This document shows positions 16,342 through 25,131 of a stretch of DNA of 64,000 nt, one piece after another. The notes beneath the pieces are model-generated. The model was given only the letters and a program-made list of their open reading frames with translations. It did no database searches and was not told the origin of the DNA. Within the stretch, counting starts at the first letter, position 1. The number at the start of each line of letters is the position of its first letter. Origin of the DNA: Streptomyces resistomycificus. Its GTDB lineage: Bacteria > Actinomycetota > Actinomycetes > Streptomycetales > Streptomycetaceae. The position numbers and the translations under genes were made by a program. The stretch is from NCBI RefSeq assembly GCF_001514265.1, contig NZ_KQ948998.1, forward strand, positions 124,001 to 188,000. Reading direction: 5' to 3'.

Positions 16342-17050
16342 GGGCGCCCTCCGCGGCGGGCACGCGCGCGTAGGCGTCGGGACGGTGCAGGCGGGTGAAG
16401 TGGTCGGCGGGCCACAGGATCCAGTCGGCCCGTCCCACGACGTGGTCGAGGGGGATCATGCCGCCGCCGGGTGAGCCCAGATGGTCACGGGAGTCGCTGG
16501 ATTCGCTGCGGTGGTCACCGAGAACGAACAGGGTGCCCGCGGGTACCTCGACGTCGAAGGAGACCCCGGACGGGCTGTCACCGGGATACAGGAAAGTCGA
16601 CTCGTCGACCGACCGGCCGTTCACCTCGATCCTCCCCTCCTTGTCGCAGCAGACCACGTGGTCTCCCCCTACCCCGACAACGCGCTTGACGTAATCCCCT
16701 TCCCCGAAATACCCGGTTCCGTCGAAGACGACGACATCGCCGCGCCGCGGCTCGGCACCGAAACGGTACGCCAACTTATTTACGAGAACGCGGTCCCCGA
16801 TCCTCAATCCGCTTTCCATGGATCCGCTGGGAATCTGGAAGGGCTTCAGCACGAAGGTGCTGAGCAGCAGCGGGAACAGCAGGCAGACCAGCAGGGTCAG
16901 AGTGATCCGCCCGCCGGGGACCCATTCGGCGATCCGGGCCCCCCACGCGAAACGCGACCGGTCCTCCGGTCCCCCTGTGTCCGAGATCTCCTCGGTATCA
17001 GAAGGGCGGGAGGAGCGGTCGCGCTCCGTCGGCTGTGCTTCGGTGTCCAT
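16334..17050 (-). CDS. sipW: Type I signal peptidase (SipW-type)
   Basis: A signal peptidase I of 238 residues and the first of the four-gene cluster. An acidic N-terminus is followed by one membrane helix (ITLTLLVCLLFPLLLSTFVL). Catalytic Ser is in FQIPSGSMES, Lys in YVKRVVGVGGD, and the GDHRSESSDSRDH motif is present. It lacks the C-terminal membrane segment seen in the other three, as in S. lividans SipW. It starts 45 bases after rplS, so export capacity may be co-expressed with the ribosomal protein. Confidence 0.94.
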   Translation of the reverse strand: MDTEAQPTERDRSSRPSDTEEISDTGGPEDRSRFAWGARIAEWVPGGRITLTLLVCLLFPLLLSTFVLKPFQIPSGSMESGLRIGDRVLVNKLAYRFGAEPRRGDVVVFDGTGYFGEGDYVKRVVGVGGDHVVCCDKEGRIEVNGRSVDESTFLYPGDSPSGVSFDVEVPAGTLFVLGDHRSESSDSRDHLGSPGGGMIPLDHVVGRADWILWPADHFTRLHRPDAYARVPAAEGAHG

Positions 17051-17095
17051 CGGGGCCAGATGTTATCCGGCCCCGCTGTGGGACCCCGCGCGCGA

Positions 17096-17446
17096 TCAGT
17101 TGTCGCGCTTCTCCTTGATCTTCGCGGCCTTACCGCGCAGCTCGCGCAGGTAGTAGAGCTTGGCGCGACGCACGTCACCGCGGGTGACGAGCTCGATCTT
17201 CTCGACGATCGGGGTGTGCACCGGGAAGGTGCGCTCGACGCCGACGGAGAAGGAGACCTTGCGGACCGTGAAGGTCTCGCGGACACCGGCGCCCTGGCGA
17301 CGGATGACTACGCCCTTGAACTGCTGCACACGGGAGCGGTTGCCCTCGATGACGCGGACGTGGACGTTGACGGTGTCACCCGGGCGGAAGGCCGGGACGT
17401 CGCTGCGCAGCGACGCGGAGTCGACGGAGTCGAGCAGGTGAGACAT
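17096..17446 (-). CDS. rplS: 50S ribosomal protein L19
   Basis: A 116-residue L19 at the 30S-50S interface. It begins MSHLLDSVDSASLRSDV and contains the L19 signature (FRPGDTVNVHVRV, then GVVIRRQGAGVRETFTVRK). The ATG at 17446 gives the family length; a longer in-frame start adds a non-conserved tail. It follows trmD after 132 bases and precedes sipW. Confidence 0.98.
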   Translation of the reverse strand: MSHLLDSVDSASLRSDVPAFRPGDTVNVHVRVIEGNRSRVQQFKGVVIRRQGAGVRETFTVRKVSFSVGVERTFPVHTPIVEKIELVTRGDVRRAKLYYLRELRGKAAKIKEKRDN

Positions 17447-17578
17447 TTCGTCTGCTTTCCTCGCTGATGCCACAGGTCATCAACGGAAACTAGGTTCTGG
17501 ATGAGAGTCGTGCCGGTCGGGGCGGGCGTCGTGTCCCCCTGTGGCAGGGGCGCACGCCGGACCACGCACAGCAGCGGC

Positions 17579-18412
17579 CTATTCTTCCACGCCCTGAGGC
17601 CTGCGCCAAAATCGTCCGTACGGCTCACCCGCCGGATCGGGCGCCCAGCCCAGGATGGAGAGCATCTCGCGGTCCTTCTTGTCGAAGACCTTGGGCTCGC
17701 AACGCTCAATGAGATCCGGCCGGTTGGCCGCGGTTCGCTTCAGGGCCTCGTCTCGCCGCCAACGGGCGATCTTGCCGTGGTGGCCGCTGAGCAGCACGTC
17801 CGGGATGCCGCGCTCCCGCCACTGCGGCGGCTTGGTGTAGACGGGGCCCTCCAGGAGGTTGGCCATGGCCCCCGGCGCGAAGGAGTCGTCCTGGTGCGAC
17901 TCGGCGTTGCCCAGCACGCCGGGCAGCAGCCGCGCCACGGCCTCCGTGACGACGAGTACGGCCGCCTCTCCGCCGGCGAGGACGTAGTCGCCGATGGAGA
18001 CCTCGTAGACCGGCATCCGGGTCGCGTACTCGTCGATGACGCGGCGGTCGATGCCCTCGTAGCGGGCGGGTGTGAAGACCAGCCAGGGGCGCTCGGAGAG
18101 CTCGACGGCGAGTTCCTGGTTGAAGGGGCGGCCGCTGGGGGTGGGGACGACGAGGGCGGGCTGGTGGGCCCCGGTCTCGTAGCCGTCCGCCAGCACGGCG
18201 TCCAGCGCCTCTCCCCAGGGGTCGGTCTTCATGACCATGCCGGGGCCGCCCCCGTACGGGGTGTCGTCGACCGTGTTGTGGCGGTCGTACGTCCAGGACC
18301 GCAGATCGTGCACGTGCACGTTCAGCTGTCCACGCGCGCGTGCCTTGCCGACCAGGGAGACGTTCAGGGGGTCGAGGTACTCGGGGAAGATCGTGACGAC
18401 GTCGAGGCGCAT
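17579..18412 (-). CDS. trmD: tRNA (guanine37-N1)-methyltransferase
   Basis: SPOUT methyltransferase that makes m1G37 in tRNAs and so prevents +1 frameshifting. The 277-residue product starts MRLDVVTIFPEYL. It has DDTPYGGGPGMVMK (about residues 49-62) and the trefoil-knot SAM site SIGDYVLAGGEAAVL (about residues 137-151). Its ATG shares a base with the rimM stop (TAATG). Confidence 0.97.
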   Translation of the reverse strand: MRLDVVTIFPEYLDPLNVSLVGKARARGQLNVHVHDLRSWTYDRHNTVDDTPYGGGPGMVMKTDPWGEALDAVLADGYETGAHQPALVVPTPSGRPFNQELAVELSERPWLVFTPARYEGIDRRVIDEYATRMPVYEVSIGDYVLAGGEAAVLVVTEAVARLLPGVLGNAESHQDDSFAPGAMANLLEGPVYTKPPQWRERGIPDVLLSGHHGKIARWRRDEALKRTAANRPDLIERCEPKVFDKKDREMLSILGWAPDPAGEPYGRFWRRPQGVEE

Positions 18413-18954
18413 TACGACTCTTCCCGTGAGGACGCGATCTCGGCCCTGTCGTCGATCAGCCCGGGCGGCGGGTCGATGACGGCCTTCTGCTCCTCGAGGT
18501 CGATCTCGGTGACGATCTCCTCGACGAAGGGGATGAGGACCTCGCTGCCGTCGGGGCGCTCGACGACGAACAGGTCCTGGGAGGGCAGGTGCGAGATCTC
18601 GGTGATGCGGCCGACCTCGACGCCGTCCTTCGTCACCACGTCCAGGTCCATCAGCTGGTGGTCGTAGTACTCGTCCTCGTCCTCGGGCAGCGCCTCCGGG
18701 TCGATCTCGGCGATCAGGAGGATGTTGCGCAGGGCCTCTGCGGCGTTGCGGTCCCGGACGCCCTCGAAGCGCAGGAGCAGCCGGCCGCTGTGCACCCGGC
18801 CGGTCTCGATGGTGAGCGGGCCCGCCGTGGCGGGGTCGGTCGCCAGTACGGCGCCGGGTGCGAGCCGCAGTTCCGGCTCGTCTGTACGGACCTCGACGGT
18901 GACCTCGCCCTTGATGCCGTGGGCGCGGCCGATCCGTCCGACTACGAGCTGCAC
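18412..18954 (-). CDS. rimM: 16S rRNA processing protein RimM
   Basis: Assists maturation of the 30S head near S19. The 180-residue product has the RimM N-domain (VVGRIGRAHGIKGEVTVEV) and the PRC-barrel C-domain (YYDHQLMDLDVVTKDG, then LIPFVEEIVTEID). The GTG at 18954 has AGGAG ten bases upstream. Upstream is a strong hairpin separating it from the KH-protein gene. Confidence 0.97.
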   Translation of the reverse strand: MQLVVGRIGRAHGIKGEVTVEVRTDEPELRLAPGAVLATDPATAGPLTIETGRVHSGRLLLRFEGVRDRNAAEALRNILLIAEIDPEALPEDEDEYYDHQLMDLDVVTKDGVEVGRITEISHLPSQDLFVVERPDGSEVLIPFVEEIVTEIDLEEQKAVIDPPPGLIDDRAEIASSREES

Positions 18955-18993
18955 TGTTCGAAGTTCTCCTGTCGTAACGACCCGAAACGACTA

Positions 18994-19028
18994 CGGGCCG
19001 GGGACGGCCAGTGGCCCTCCCCGGCCCG
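18994..19028 (-). terminator. Hairpin between the KH-protein gene and rimM
   Basis: An 11-bp stem (CGGGCCGGGGA / TCCCCGGCCCG) encloses a smaller GGCC/GGCC hairpin. It lies 20 bases past the KH-protein stop and 40 bases before rimM, so it probably reduces read-through from rpsP. Confidence 0.75.
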
Positions 19029-19048
19029 AGCCGGTGCTGCGTTCGGCG

Positions 19049-19288
19049 TCAGCGCACGTGGTCGACGTCGACGAGGTCGACGCGGACACCGCGGCCGCCG
19101 ATGGCGCCCACGACGGTGCGCAGGGCGCGTGCGGTGCGGCCGTTGCGGCCGATCACCTTGCCGAGGTCGTCGGGGTGGACCCGGACCTCGAGCACTCGCC
19201 CGCGACGCAGGTTGCGCGAGGCGACCTGCACATCGTCAGGGTTGTCGACGATGCCCTTCACGAGGTGCTCGAGAGCCTCCTCGAGCAT
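19049..19288 (-). CDS. KH-domain RNA-binding protein (YlqC/KhpA family)
   Basis: A 79-residue single-KH protein with the GxxG loop as GKVIGRNGRTARAL (about residues 44-57). In Gram-positive bacteria KhpA pairs with KhpB in RNA binding. It lies two bases after the rpsP stop and is the usual neighbour in the rpsP-khpA-rimM-trmD-rplS order. Confidence 0.95.
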   Translation of the reverse strand: MLEEALEHLVKGIVDNPDDVQVASRNLRRGRVLEVRVHPDDLGKVIGRNGRTARALRTVVGAIGGRGVRVDLVDVDHVR

Positions 19289-19290
19289 GC

Positions 19291-19710
19291 TCAGGCCTCG
19301 GTCGACGCGGACTCGGCCGGGGCCTCGTCCTTCTTCTCAGCCTTCTTCTTCTGGGTGATGGCCTCACCCTTGCCCTCGTCGTCGCCACCGAGAGCCTCGA
19401 ACGACGGACGCGTGGCCTTCTCGGCCGGCTGCAGCAGCGGAGCCGGGGCGGGCTCGCCCTTGAACTTCTGCCAGTCGCCGGTCTTCTTCAGGATGGCGAG
19501 GACGGGCTCGGTCGGCTGCGCGCCGACGGAGAGCCAGTACGCCACGCGGTCGGCGTCGACCTCCATGCGGGACGGGTTCTGCACCGGGTGGTACAGGCCG
19601 ATCTCCTCGATCGCACGGCCGTCACGGCGGGTGCGGGAGTCGGCGACGACGATGCGGTAGTGAGGCGAACGGATCTTGCCCAGACGCTTCAGCTTGATCT
19701 TGACTGCCAC
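19291..19710 (-). CDS. rpsP: 30S ribosomal protein S16
   Basis: A 139-residue S16 starting MAVKIKLKRLGKIRSPHYRI. The core is about 80 residues, followed by a charged Lys/Glu/Ala-rich tail (ITQKKKAEKKDEAP) typical of actinobacterial S16. The ATG has CAGGAGAACCC just upstream. It is the first gene of the rpsP-to-dprA train. Confidence 0.98.
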   Translation of the reverse strand: MAVKIKLKRLGKIRSPHYRIVVADSRTRRDGRAIEEIGLYHPVQNPSRMEVDADRVAYWLSVGAQPTEPVLAILKKTGDWQKFKGEPAPAPLLQPAEKATRPSFEALGGDDEGKGEAITQKKKAEKKDEAPAESASTEA

Positions 19711-20049
19711 TGGAGTGGGTTCTCCTGGTTTTGACGTGATTGGGCACGGCGAGAGAGCCGCGTGGGGTTGCGGTACCCGAGTGCCCGATGGACGCGTCAG
19801 CCGGAGGAGAGAGGGGTCCTATGCGACTGTCGAGTACAGCTAGCCATTGTGCCACACCCCGCGCGTCGCTTCGGACCGGGGCCGCGCTGCAGCATGCCGG
19901 AGACACACCCGGCGCGGGGGGCCGCCCGACCGCGCGGTCCCGCGTCGCGGGGTGCCACGCGGCGGGCTGCCGCCGTCACGGCTGCGGCGGCCCTCCCGCG
20001 CGGGCACTTCTCCTGCCGTCCGGCACCCACGAGATACCGGTCAGGGCAG
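19711..20049. other. Intergenic region upstream of rpsP
   Basis: 339 bases between the SprT-like gene and rpsP, with no credible gene. It must hold the rpsP promoter. The least GC-rich part is about 19829-19857, whose minus strand reads CACAATGGCTAGCTGTACTC, but I cannot fix -35/-10 boxes. No clear terminator for the SprT-like gene was found. Confidence 0.35.
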
Positions 20050-20652
20050 TCAGCTCGCCGCCGCTCCCACGACCTCCGGGATCCGGAACGGCTTTCCGCA
20101 TCCGCCGCACACGATCGGCGCCTGGGCCAGCACCGACGGCACGACCCGGACGTTGCGGCCGCAGTCGCAGACGGCCTTGACGCGGACACCGCCACCGGAG
20201 GAGCCGTGGCGGGCGGCCGGGCCCCGGAAGGTGCGGGACGTGTCGGCGGCGGTGGCCACCGAGTGGGCCTTGAGGGCGCGCTGAAGGCGCTCGATGGTCG
20301 GGCGGTAGCGACGCTTCGCCTCGGGGGTGAGCGTGACCAGCGAGAAACCGCTGCTGGGGTGCGGCTCCTCGGGATGGTCCAGGCCCATCTCCTCGGCGAT
20401 CGCCAGGAATCTGCGGTTGTGGTAGCGGCCGGCACGGGACGTGTCGCGGATGCCGCGCGCGGCGGCGATGCCATGGACTGCCTCGTGAAGCAGTCGCTCG
20501 AAGGAGAGCTCGTGACCGCACGCGGACGACGACTCCCCGATCAGGGACTCTGGCGCGGCAAGATCGGGCAGCTCGGGGTGGTACCGCTGAATGTCGGCCC
20601 ACGCCTCTGCCAGCTCTGCGGCGAGAACAGGTGGTGTCTGTGTCGTGCTCAC
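20050..20652 (-). CDS. SprT-like zinc metalloprotein with C-terminal zinc ribbon
   Basis: A 200-residue protein with a metalloprotease-type HExxH in LLHEAVHGIAAARG (about residue 55). This is followed by SRAGRYHNRRF, which fits the SprT-like pattern. A C-terminal Cys4 cluster (CDCGRNV ... CGGCGKPF) resembles a zinc ribbon. Function is unproven; SprT/Spartan relatives act on DNA-protein crosslinks. The GTG at 20652 gives MSTTQTPPVLAAEL. It has no good Shine-Dalgarno and could be leaderless. It lies between proS and rpsP on the same strand. Confidence 0.88.
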   Translation of the reverse strand: MSTTQTPPVLAAELAEAWADIQRYHPELPDLAAPESLIGESSSACGHELSFERLLHEAVHGIAAARGIRDTSRAGRYHNRRFLAIAEEMGLDHPEEPHPSSGFSLVTLTPEAKRRYRPTIERLQRALKAHSVATAADTSRTFRGPAARHGSSGGGVRVKAVCDCGRNVRVVPSVLAQAPIVCGGCGKPFRIPEVVGAAAS

Positions 20653-20818
20653 GTAATGACAACGAGCCAGGGTGCCGCTGTGTTCCGATTCCGGGGCATC
20701 CCAAATAATTTGCACGTACCCGTCAGTTGCCGCTGATGCGTCCTGACGAGGGCGGGTGCGCTGATCTGCGGATAAGCCTCGCAGCTCGTCACAAGCCGGT
20801 GCGTAGCCTGACGTACGA

Positions 20819-20849
20819 CCCGGCGCGTAGAAGGTGTCCGCGCGCCGGG
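20819..20849 (-). terminator. Hairpin after proS
   Basis: A 9-bp GC stem (CCCGGCGCG / CGCGCCGGG) with a 13-base loop lies about 64 bases past the proS stop. Confidence 0.55.
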
Positions 20850-20912
20850 GTGGCTGTAGTCCGCAGGTGCGCAAGAGGCGTTTCGGTCGCACTTCCGCCG
20901 GAGGGGCGCTAC

Positions 20913-22328
20913 CTAGTAAGCGCGCGCGACGATCGCGACGTTACCCGGTGCGTCCTCGTCCTCGGGCACCGACCCGTCCTCGGCGACCAGACACCGTACG
21001 GTCACCGCGTGGTCGGCCAGCCTGGCCTCGCCTTCCGCACCGAGGGTCGCCCACGGGACGCGGGCCCACCCGCCGGCGACCGCGGCCTCGACGGCCTCCT
21101 CGATCGTCGACACCTCACAGGTGCGGGACTCACGTCGCTCGCGGGCCTGCTCCAGCAGCAGCGCCTGGTCCTCCTCGAGGAACGCGGGGAGCCGGCCGAC
21201 GAGGGAGTCGAGGGACACCGGTTCCTTGTTCCCGGGGATGCGGCGGACCAGCGTCGCGGTGCCGTTCTCCAGGTCACGGGGCCCGATCTCGATCCGTACC
21301 GGTACACCCTTGAGTTCCCAGTCGACGGCGCGGCGGCCGAAGGGGGTGTCCACCCGGTCGTCGACCTGGACGCGCACCCCCGCCGCCTTCAGCCGGTCGT
21401 CGAGCTCGCGGACCTTGGCCAGAACCGCCTCGTCGCCCTTCACGGCGAGGACGACGGCCTGGATCTGCGCCAGGCGAGGCGGCACCCGCAGGCCGTGGTC
21501 GTCGCCGTGCGTCATCACCAGGGCGCCGATCATGCGCGTGGTCGAGCCCCAGGAGGTCTGCCAGACGAGTTCCCGGGTGCCGTCCTTGGACAGGTACGAG
21601 GTGTTGAAGGCCTTGGCGAAGTTCTGGCCCAGCTCGTGGCTGGTGGCCATCTGGAGGGCCTTGCCGTCGCCCATCATGCCTTCCAGCGTGAGGGTGTTGA
21701 CGGCTCCGGCGAACCGCTCCCTGACGGTCTTGCGGCCGGGGACGACGTCCATCGCGAGGACGTTCACCATGAAGTCCTCGTAGACCTCGCGGTGGATGTG
21801 CGCGGCGAAGTCGCGCGCGTCCTCCTGGGTGGCGTGCGCGGTGTGGCCCTCCTGCCACAGGAACTCGGTGGTACGGAGGAAGAGCCGGGGGCGCAGTTCC
21901 CAACGGACCACGTTCGCCCACTGGTTGATCAGGAGGGGCAGGTCGCGGTAGCTCTGCACCCACTTCGCGAAATAGTCGTTGACGATCATCTCGGAGGTGG
22001 GGCGGACGACCGCGGGTTCCTCCAGCTCCTTGCCGCCGCCGTGGGTGACCACCGCGAGCTCGGGCGCGAACCCCTCGACGTGGTCGGCCTCGCGGGTGAG
22101 GTACGACTGCGGGATCAGCAGCGGGAAGTACGCGTTCTGGGTGCCGGTCTCCTTGATGCGGGCGTCCATCTCGGCCTGCATCCGCTCCCACAGCCCGTAC
22201 CCGTACGGTCGGATGACCATGGTGCCGCGCACCGGACCGTTGTCAGCCAGCTCGGCCTTGTTGATCAGATCCTGGTACCAGCGCGGGAAGTCGTCCGCAC
22301 GGGGCGTGAGAACCGGTGCCTTTGCCAT
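20913..22328 (-). CDS. proS: Prolyl-tRNA synthetase, archaeal/eukaryal type
   Basis: Charges tRNA-Pro. The 471-residue protein has class II motifs (VRPTSEMIVNDYFAKW, RPRLFLRTTEFLWQEGHTAH, then a GAPVRIEIGPRD-like motif as GVPVRIEIGPRD). There is a C-terminal extension ending in tyrosine and no bacterial editing insertion, which marks the type-3 (archaeal/eukaryal-like) form. Other Streptomyces also carry a bacterial-type ProRS elsewhere, so this may be a second copy. The ATG at 22328 begins MAKAPVLTPRADDFP. Divergent from the methyltransferase gene. Confidence 0.95.
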   Translation of the reverse strand: MAKAPVLTPRADDFPRWYQDLINKAELADNGPVRGTMVIRPYGYGLWERMQAEMDARIKETGTQNAYFPLLIPQSYLTREADHVEGFAPELAVVTHGGGKELEEPAVVRPTSEMIVNDYFAKWVQSYRDLPLLINQWANVVRWELRPRLFLRTTEFLWQEGHTAHATQEDARDFAAHIHREVYEDFMVNVLAMDVVPGRKTVRERFAGAVNTLTLEGMMGDGKALQMATSHELGQNFAKAFNTSYLSKDGTRELVWQTSWGSTTRMIGALVMTHGDDHGLRVPPRLAQIQAVVLAVKGDEAVLAKVRELDDRLKAAGVRVQVDDRVDTPFGRRAVDWELKGVPVRIEIGPRDLENGTATLVRRIPGNKEPVSLDSLVGRLPAFLEEDQALLLEQARERRESRTCEVSTIEEAVEAAVAGGWARVPWATLGAEGEARLADHAVTVRCLVAEDGSVPEDEDAPGNVAIVARAY

Positions 22329-22527
22329 GGCGCGATGGTACGAGCCCGGATTACCGGAATGTGAATTCTCGCCACTCGCACAGCCAACCCACAAGCCGGG
22401 CCCGCCAACCCCTGGACGCGCGGTCGAGTGCGGAGTTATCTGGCATACGGGGGGAGTGCGAGCGCACGTCACGGGGGCTACGGAATCGGGCACAGGGGCA
22501 ACTCTCGGCGGATTGGGGCGCTTACCT

Positions 22528-23382
22528 ATGACACCTACGCTCGTGCGGCAGCACCTGTCTCATACGGGAGAAGGACCCCGTGTGGACCTCGGTGCACGCG
22601 CGCGTGACTGGTCCGAGATCCAGGAGCGGATGCTGGTGCCGCTCTACGAGGCCGTCTACGAGCGACTGGAAGTGGGCCCCGCGGCGCGGCTGTTGGGCCT
22701 CGGCTGCGGCTCCGGGCTCGCCCTGCTGATGGCGGCCTCCAGAGGGGCCGCGGTGACCGGTGTCGACGACTCCCGGGAACGGCTGGCCCTCGCGCGGGAG
22801 CGGCTGCTGCCGGAGGCGTGGAGCACGCGTGGGCGCGCCGGCGCCCGGCTGGTCGACGGCGCGCTCGGGGAGGTGGCCGACGCTGGGGCGCCCGCGTACA
22901 CGGTGGTGACCGCCCTCGAGCCCATCGGGTGTCTCGCGGGCGACTCGGAAGGGCTCGGGGAACTGCTCGCCGCGGCGGTGCCGCTCGCCGCGCGAGGGGC
23001 ACCGGTGGTGCTGGCAGGCTGGGGACCGCCGGAACGGTGCGCCACGTCGGCGGTGCTGCGGGTGGCCACCAAGCTGGCGGATCCACTGCGCAACACGGGC
23101 AGTTGGCGCCCCGCTCTCCGGGACGACCTGGAGGAGGTCGCCCAGCGGGCCGGCCTCCGGACCGACGGTTCCGGCCGGGTCGCCTGCCCGTTCGGGTACG
23201 CGGGCGTGGACAGTGCGGTACGCGGACTGCTGTCGACCGGGCTCTTCGACGCGGCGATCTCCGCGACGGACCAGGCCCAGGTCGACAAGGAGGTGGCGGA
23301 GGCCCTGCATCCGTACCAGCGCCAGGACGGCACGGTGTGGATGCCGAACGTGTTCCGGTACCTGATCGCGCGGGTTCCCTAG
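22528..23382 (+). CDS. Class I SAM-dependent methyltransferase-like protein
   Basis: A 284-residue protein with the SAM-binding glycine loop ARLLGLGCGSGLALLMAAS (about residues 53-71) and acidic end GVDDSRERLALAR. The substrate is unknown. The C-terminal half (YRYQRQDGTVWMPNVFRYLIA-like end) is not one I can assign. The ATG at 22528 follows GGGGCGCTTACCT. It is divergent from proS and convergent with ffh, and no partner gene suggests a pathway. Confidence 0.85.
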   Translation: MTPTLVRQHLSHTGEGPRVDLGARARDWSEIQERMLVPLYEAVYERLEVGPAARLLGLGCGSGLALLMAASRGAAVTGVDDSRERLALARERLLPEAWSTRGRAGARLVDGALGEVADAGAPAYTVVTALEPIGCLAGDSEGLGELLAAAVPLAARGAPVVLAGWGPPERCATSAVLRVATKLADPLRNTGSWRPALRDDLEEVAQRAGLRTDGSGRVACPFGYAGVDSAVRGLLSTGLFDAAISATDQAQVDKEVAEALHPYQRQDGTVWMPNVFRYLIARVP

Positions 23383-23437
23383 AGCGCGGCCCCCGGCGGG
23401 CCCGGCCGTGCGGGGAAGGGGTGCCCGGAACGCACGG

Positions 23438-23464
23438 GGGCGCCCCCTCCAGGAAGGAGCGCCC
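23438..23464. terminator. Bidirectional hairpin between the methyltransferase gene and ffh
   Basis: GGGCGC (23438-23443) pairs with GCGCCC (23459-23464), with an inner TCC/GGA stem and a four-C bulge. It sits between two converging stops. Confidence 0.5.
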
Positions 23465-23489
23465 TCGGTGAGGTACGGGAAAGGCCGGA

Positions 23490-25043
23490 TCAGCCCATGA
23501 ACTTCTTGAACTCGTCGGGCAGTTCGAAGTCCTGAGGCTGCTGCTGACCAGGCACGCCGAAGGCGTTGCCGCCCTGGGCGGCGGCCGCGCGGCGGGCGGC
23601 CTCCTCCTGCTCCTGCTGCTTGCGCTTCATCGGGTTGCCGGAGCGCTGCTTGCCCTTGGCCTTCTTGGGCTGCTTCTTGGCGCGGCCGGGACCGCCACCC
23701 ATGCCCGGCATCCCCGGCATCCCGGGCATGCCGCCGCCCTGAGCCATCCGGGACATCATCTTGCGGGCCTCGAAGAACCGCTCGACCAGGTTCTTCACGG
23801 CGCTGACCTCGACGCCGGAGCCCTTGGCGATACGGGCGCGGCGCGAGCCGTTGATGATCGTCGGCTCCTGGCGCTCGGCCGGGGTCATCGACTTGATGAT
23901 CGCGGCCGTGCGGTCGACGTCCCGCTCGTCCAGGTTGTTGATCTGGTCCTTGATCTGGCCCATGCCGGGGAGCATGCCGAGCAGCTTGGAGATGGAGCCC
24001 ATCTTGCGGACCTGCTCCATCTGCGCCAGGAAGTCGTCGAGCGTGAAGTCCTGGCCCTTCTTGGAGGCCAGCTTCTCGGCCATCTTCTGGGCTTCGGCCT
24101 GGTCGAACGTCTTCTCCGCCTGCTCGATCAGGGTGAGCAGGTCACCCATGTCGAGGATGCGGGAGGCCATCCGGTCCGGGTGGAACGCGTCGAACTCGTC
24201 GAGCTTCTCGCCGTTCGACGCGAACATGATCGGCTTGCCGGTGACCGAGGCGATCGAGAGGGCCGCACCGCCGCGGGCGTCGCCGTCGAGCTTGGAGAGC
24301 ACCACGCCGTCGAAGCCGACACCGTCGCGGAAGGCCTCGGCGGTGTTGACCGCGTCCTGACCGATCATCGCGTCGACGACGAAGAGGATCTCGTCCGGCG
24401 ACACGGCGTCGCGGATGTCCGCGGCCTGCCGCATGAGCTCGGCGTCGATACCGAGGCGGCCGGCGGTGTCCACGATCACGATGTCGTGGACCTTGGACTT
24501 CGCGTGCTCGATGGAGTCCTTGGCGACCTTGACCGGGTCACCCACGCCGTTGCCCGGCTCGGGCGCGTAGACCGAGACACCGGCCCGCTCGGCTACCACG
24601 CTGAGCTGGTTGACGGCGTTCGGGCGCTGGAGGTCGGCGGCGACCAGGAGCGGCGAGTGGCCCTGCTCCTTCAGCCACCGGCCGAGCTTGCCCGCGAGGG
24701 TGGTCTTACCGGCACCCTGCAGACCCGCCAGCATGATCACGGTGGGCGGCTGCTTGGCGAAGCGCAGGCGACGCGTCTCACCGCCCAGGATGGTGACGAG
24801 CTCGTCGTTGACGATCTTCAGGACCTGCTGGGCGGGGTTCAGCGCCTTGGAGACCTCGGCGCCGAGGGCACGCTCCTTGACGTTCTTGATGAACGTCCGC
24901 ACGACGGGCAGCGCCACGTCCGCTTCGAGGAGCGCGATGCGGATCTCGCGCGCGGTGGCGTCGATGTCCGCCTCGGAGAGCCGTCCCTTGCCGCGCAGGT
25001 TCTTGAAAGTCGCTGAGAGGCGATCGGAGAGAGTATCGAACAC
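23490..25043 (-). CDS. ffh: Signal recognition particle protein Ffh (SRP54)
   Basis: The SRP GTPase that binds signal sequences and 4.5S RNA and docks with FtsY. The 517-residue protein has an N domain and GTPase G1 GLQGAGKTTLAGKLG (about residues 106-120). It also has DTAGRLGID, SKLDGDARGG, then the methionine-rich M domain with MGSISKLLGMLPGM and a GMPGMPGMPG stretch. The GTG at 25043 begins MFDTLSDRLSATF. It lies 88 bases after glnD. Its receptor ftsY is about 7 kb away in the same window. Confidence 0.98.
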   Translation of the reverse strand: MFDTLSDRLSATFKNLRGKGRLSEADIDATAREIRIALLEADVALPVVRTFIKNVKERALGAEVSKALNPAQQVLKIVNDELVTILGGETRRLRFAKQPPTVIMLAGLQGAGKTTLAGKLGRWLKEQGHSPLLVAADLQRPNAVNQLSVVAERAGVSVYAPEPGNGVGDPVKVAKDSIEHAKSKVHDIVIVDTAGRLGIDAELMRQAADIRDAVSPDEILFVVDAMIGQDAVNTAEAFRDGVGFDGVVLSKLDGDARGGAALSIASVTGKPIMFASNGEKLDEFDAFHPDRMASRILDMGDLLTLIEQAEKTFDQAEAQKMAEKLASKKGQDFTLDDFLAQMEQVRKMGSISKLLGMLPGMGQIKDQINNLDERDVDRTAAIIKSMTPAERQEPTIINGSRRARIAKGSGVEVSAVKNLVERFFEARKMMSRMAQGGGMPGMPGMPGMGGGPGRAKKQPKKAKGKQRSGNPMKRKQQEQEEAARRAAAAQGGNAFGVPGQQQPQDFELPDEFKKFMG

Positions 25044-25131
25044 GGCGCTCGCGGTCCTCGGGGTCGTCGGTGGCTGGCTTCGGAATCGCCCTCCAGGGTA
25101 TCCCGGCGCGACGAGAGCGGGTCACTGCCGG

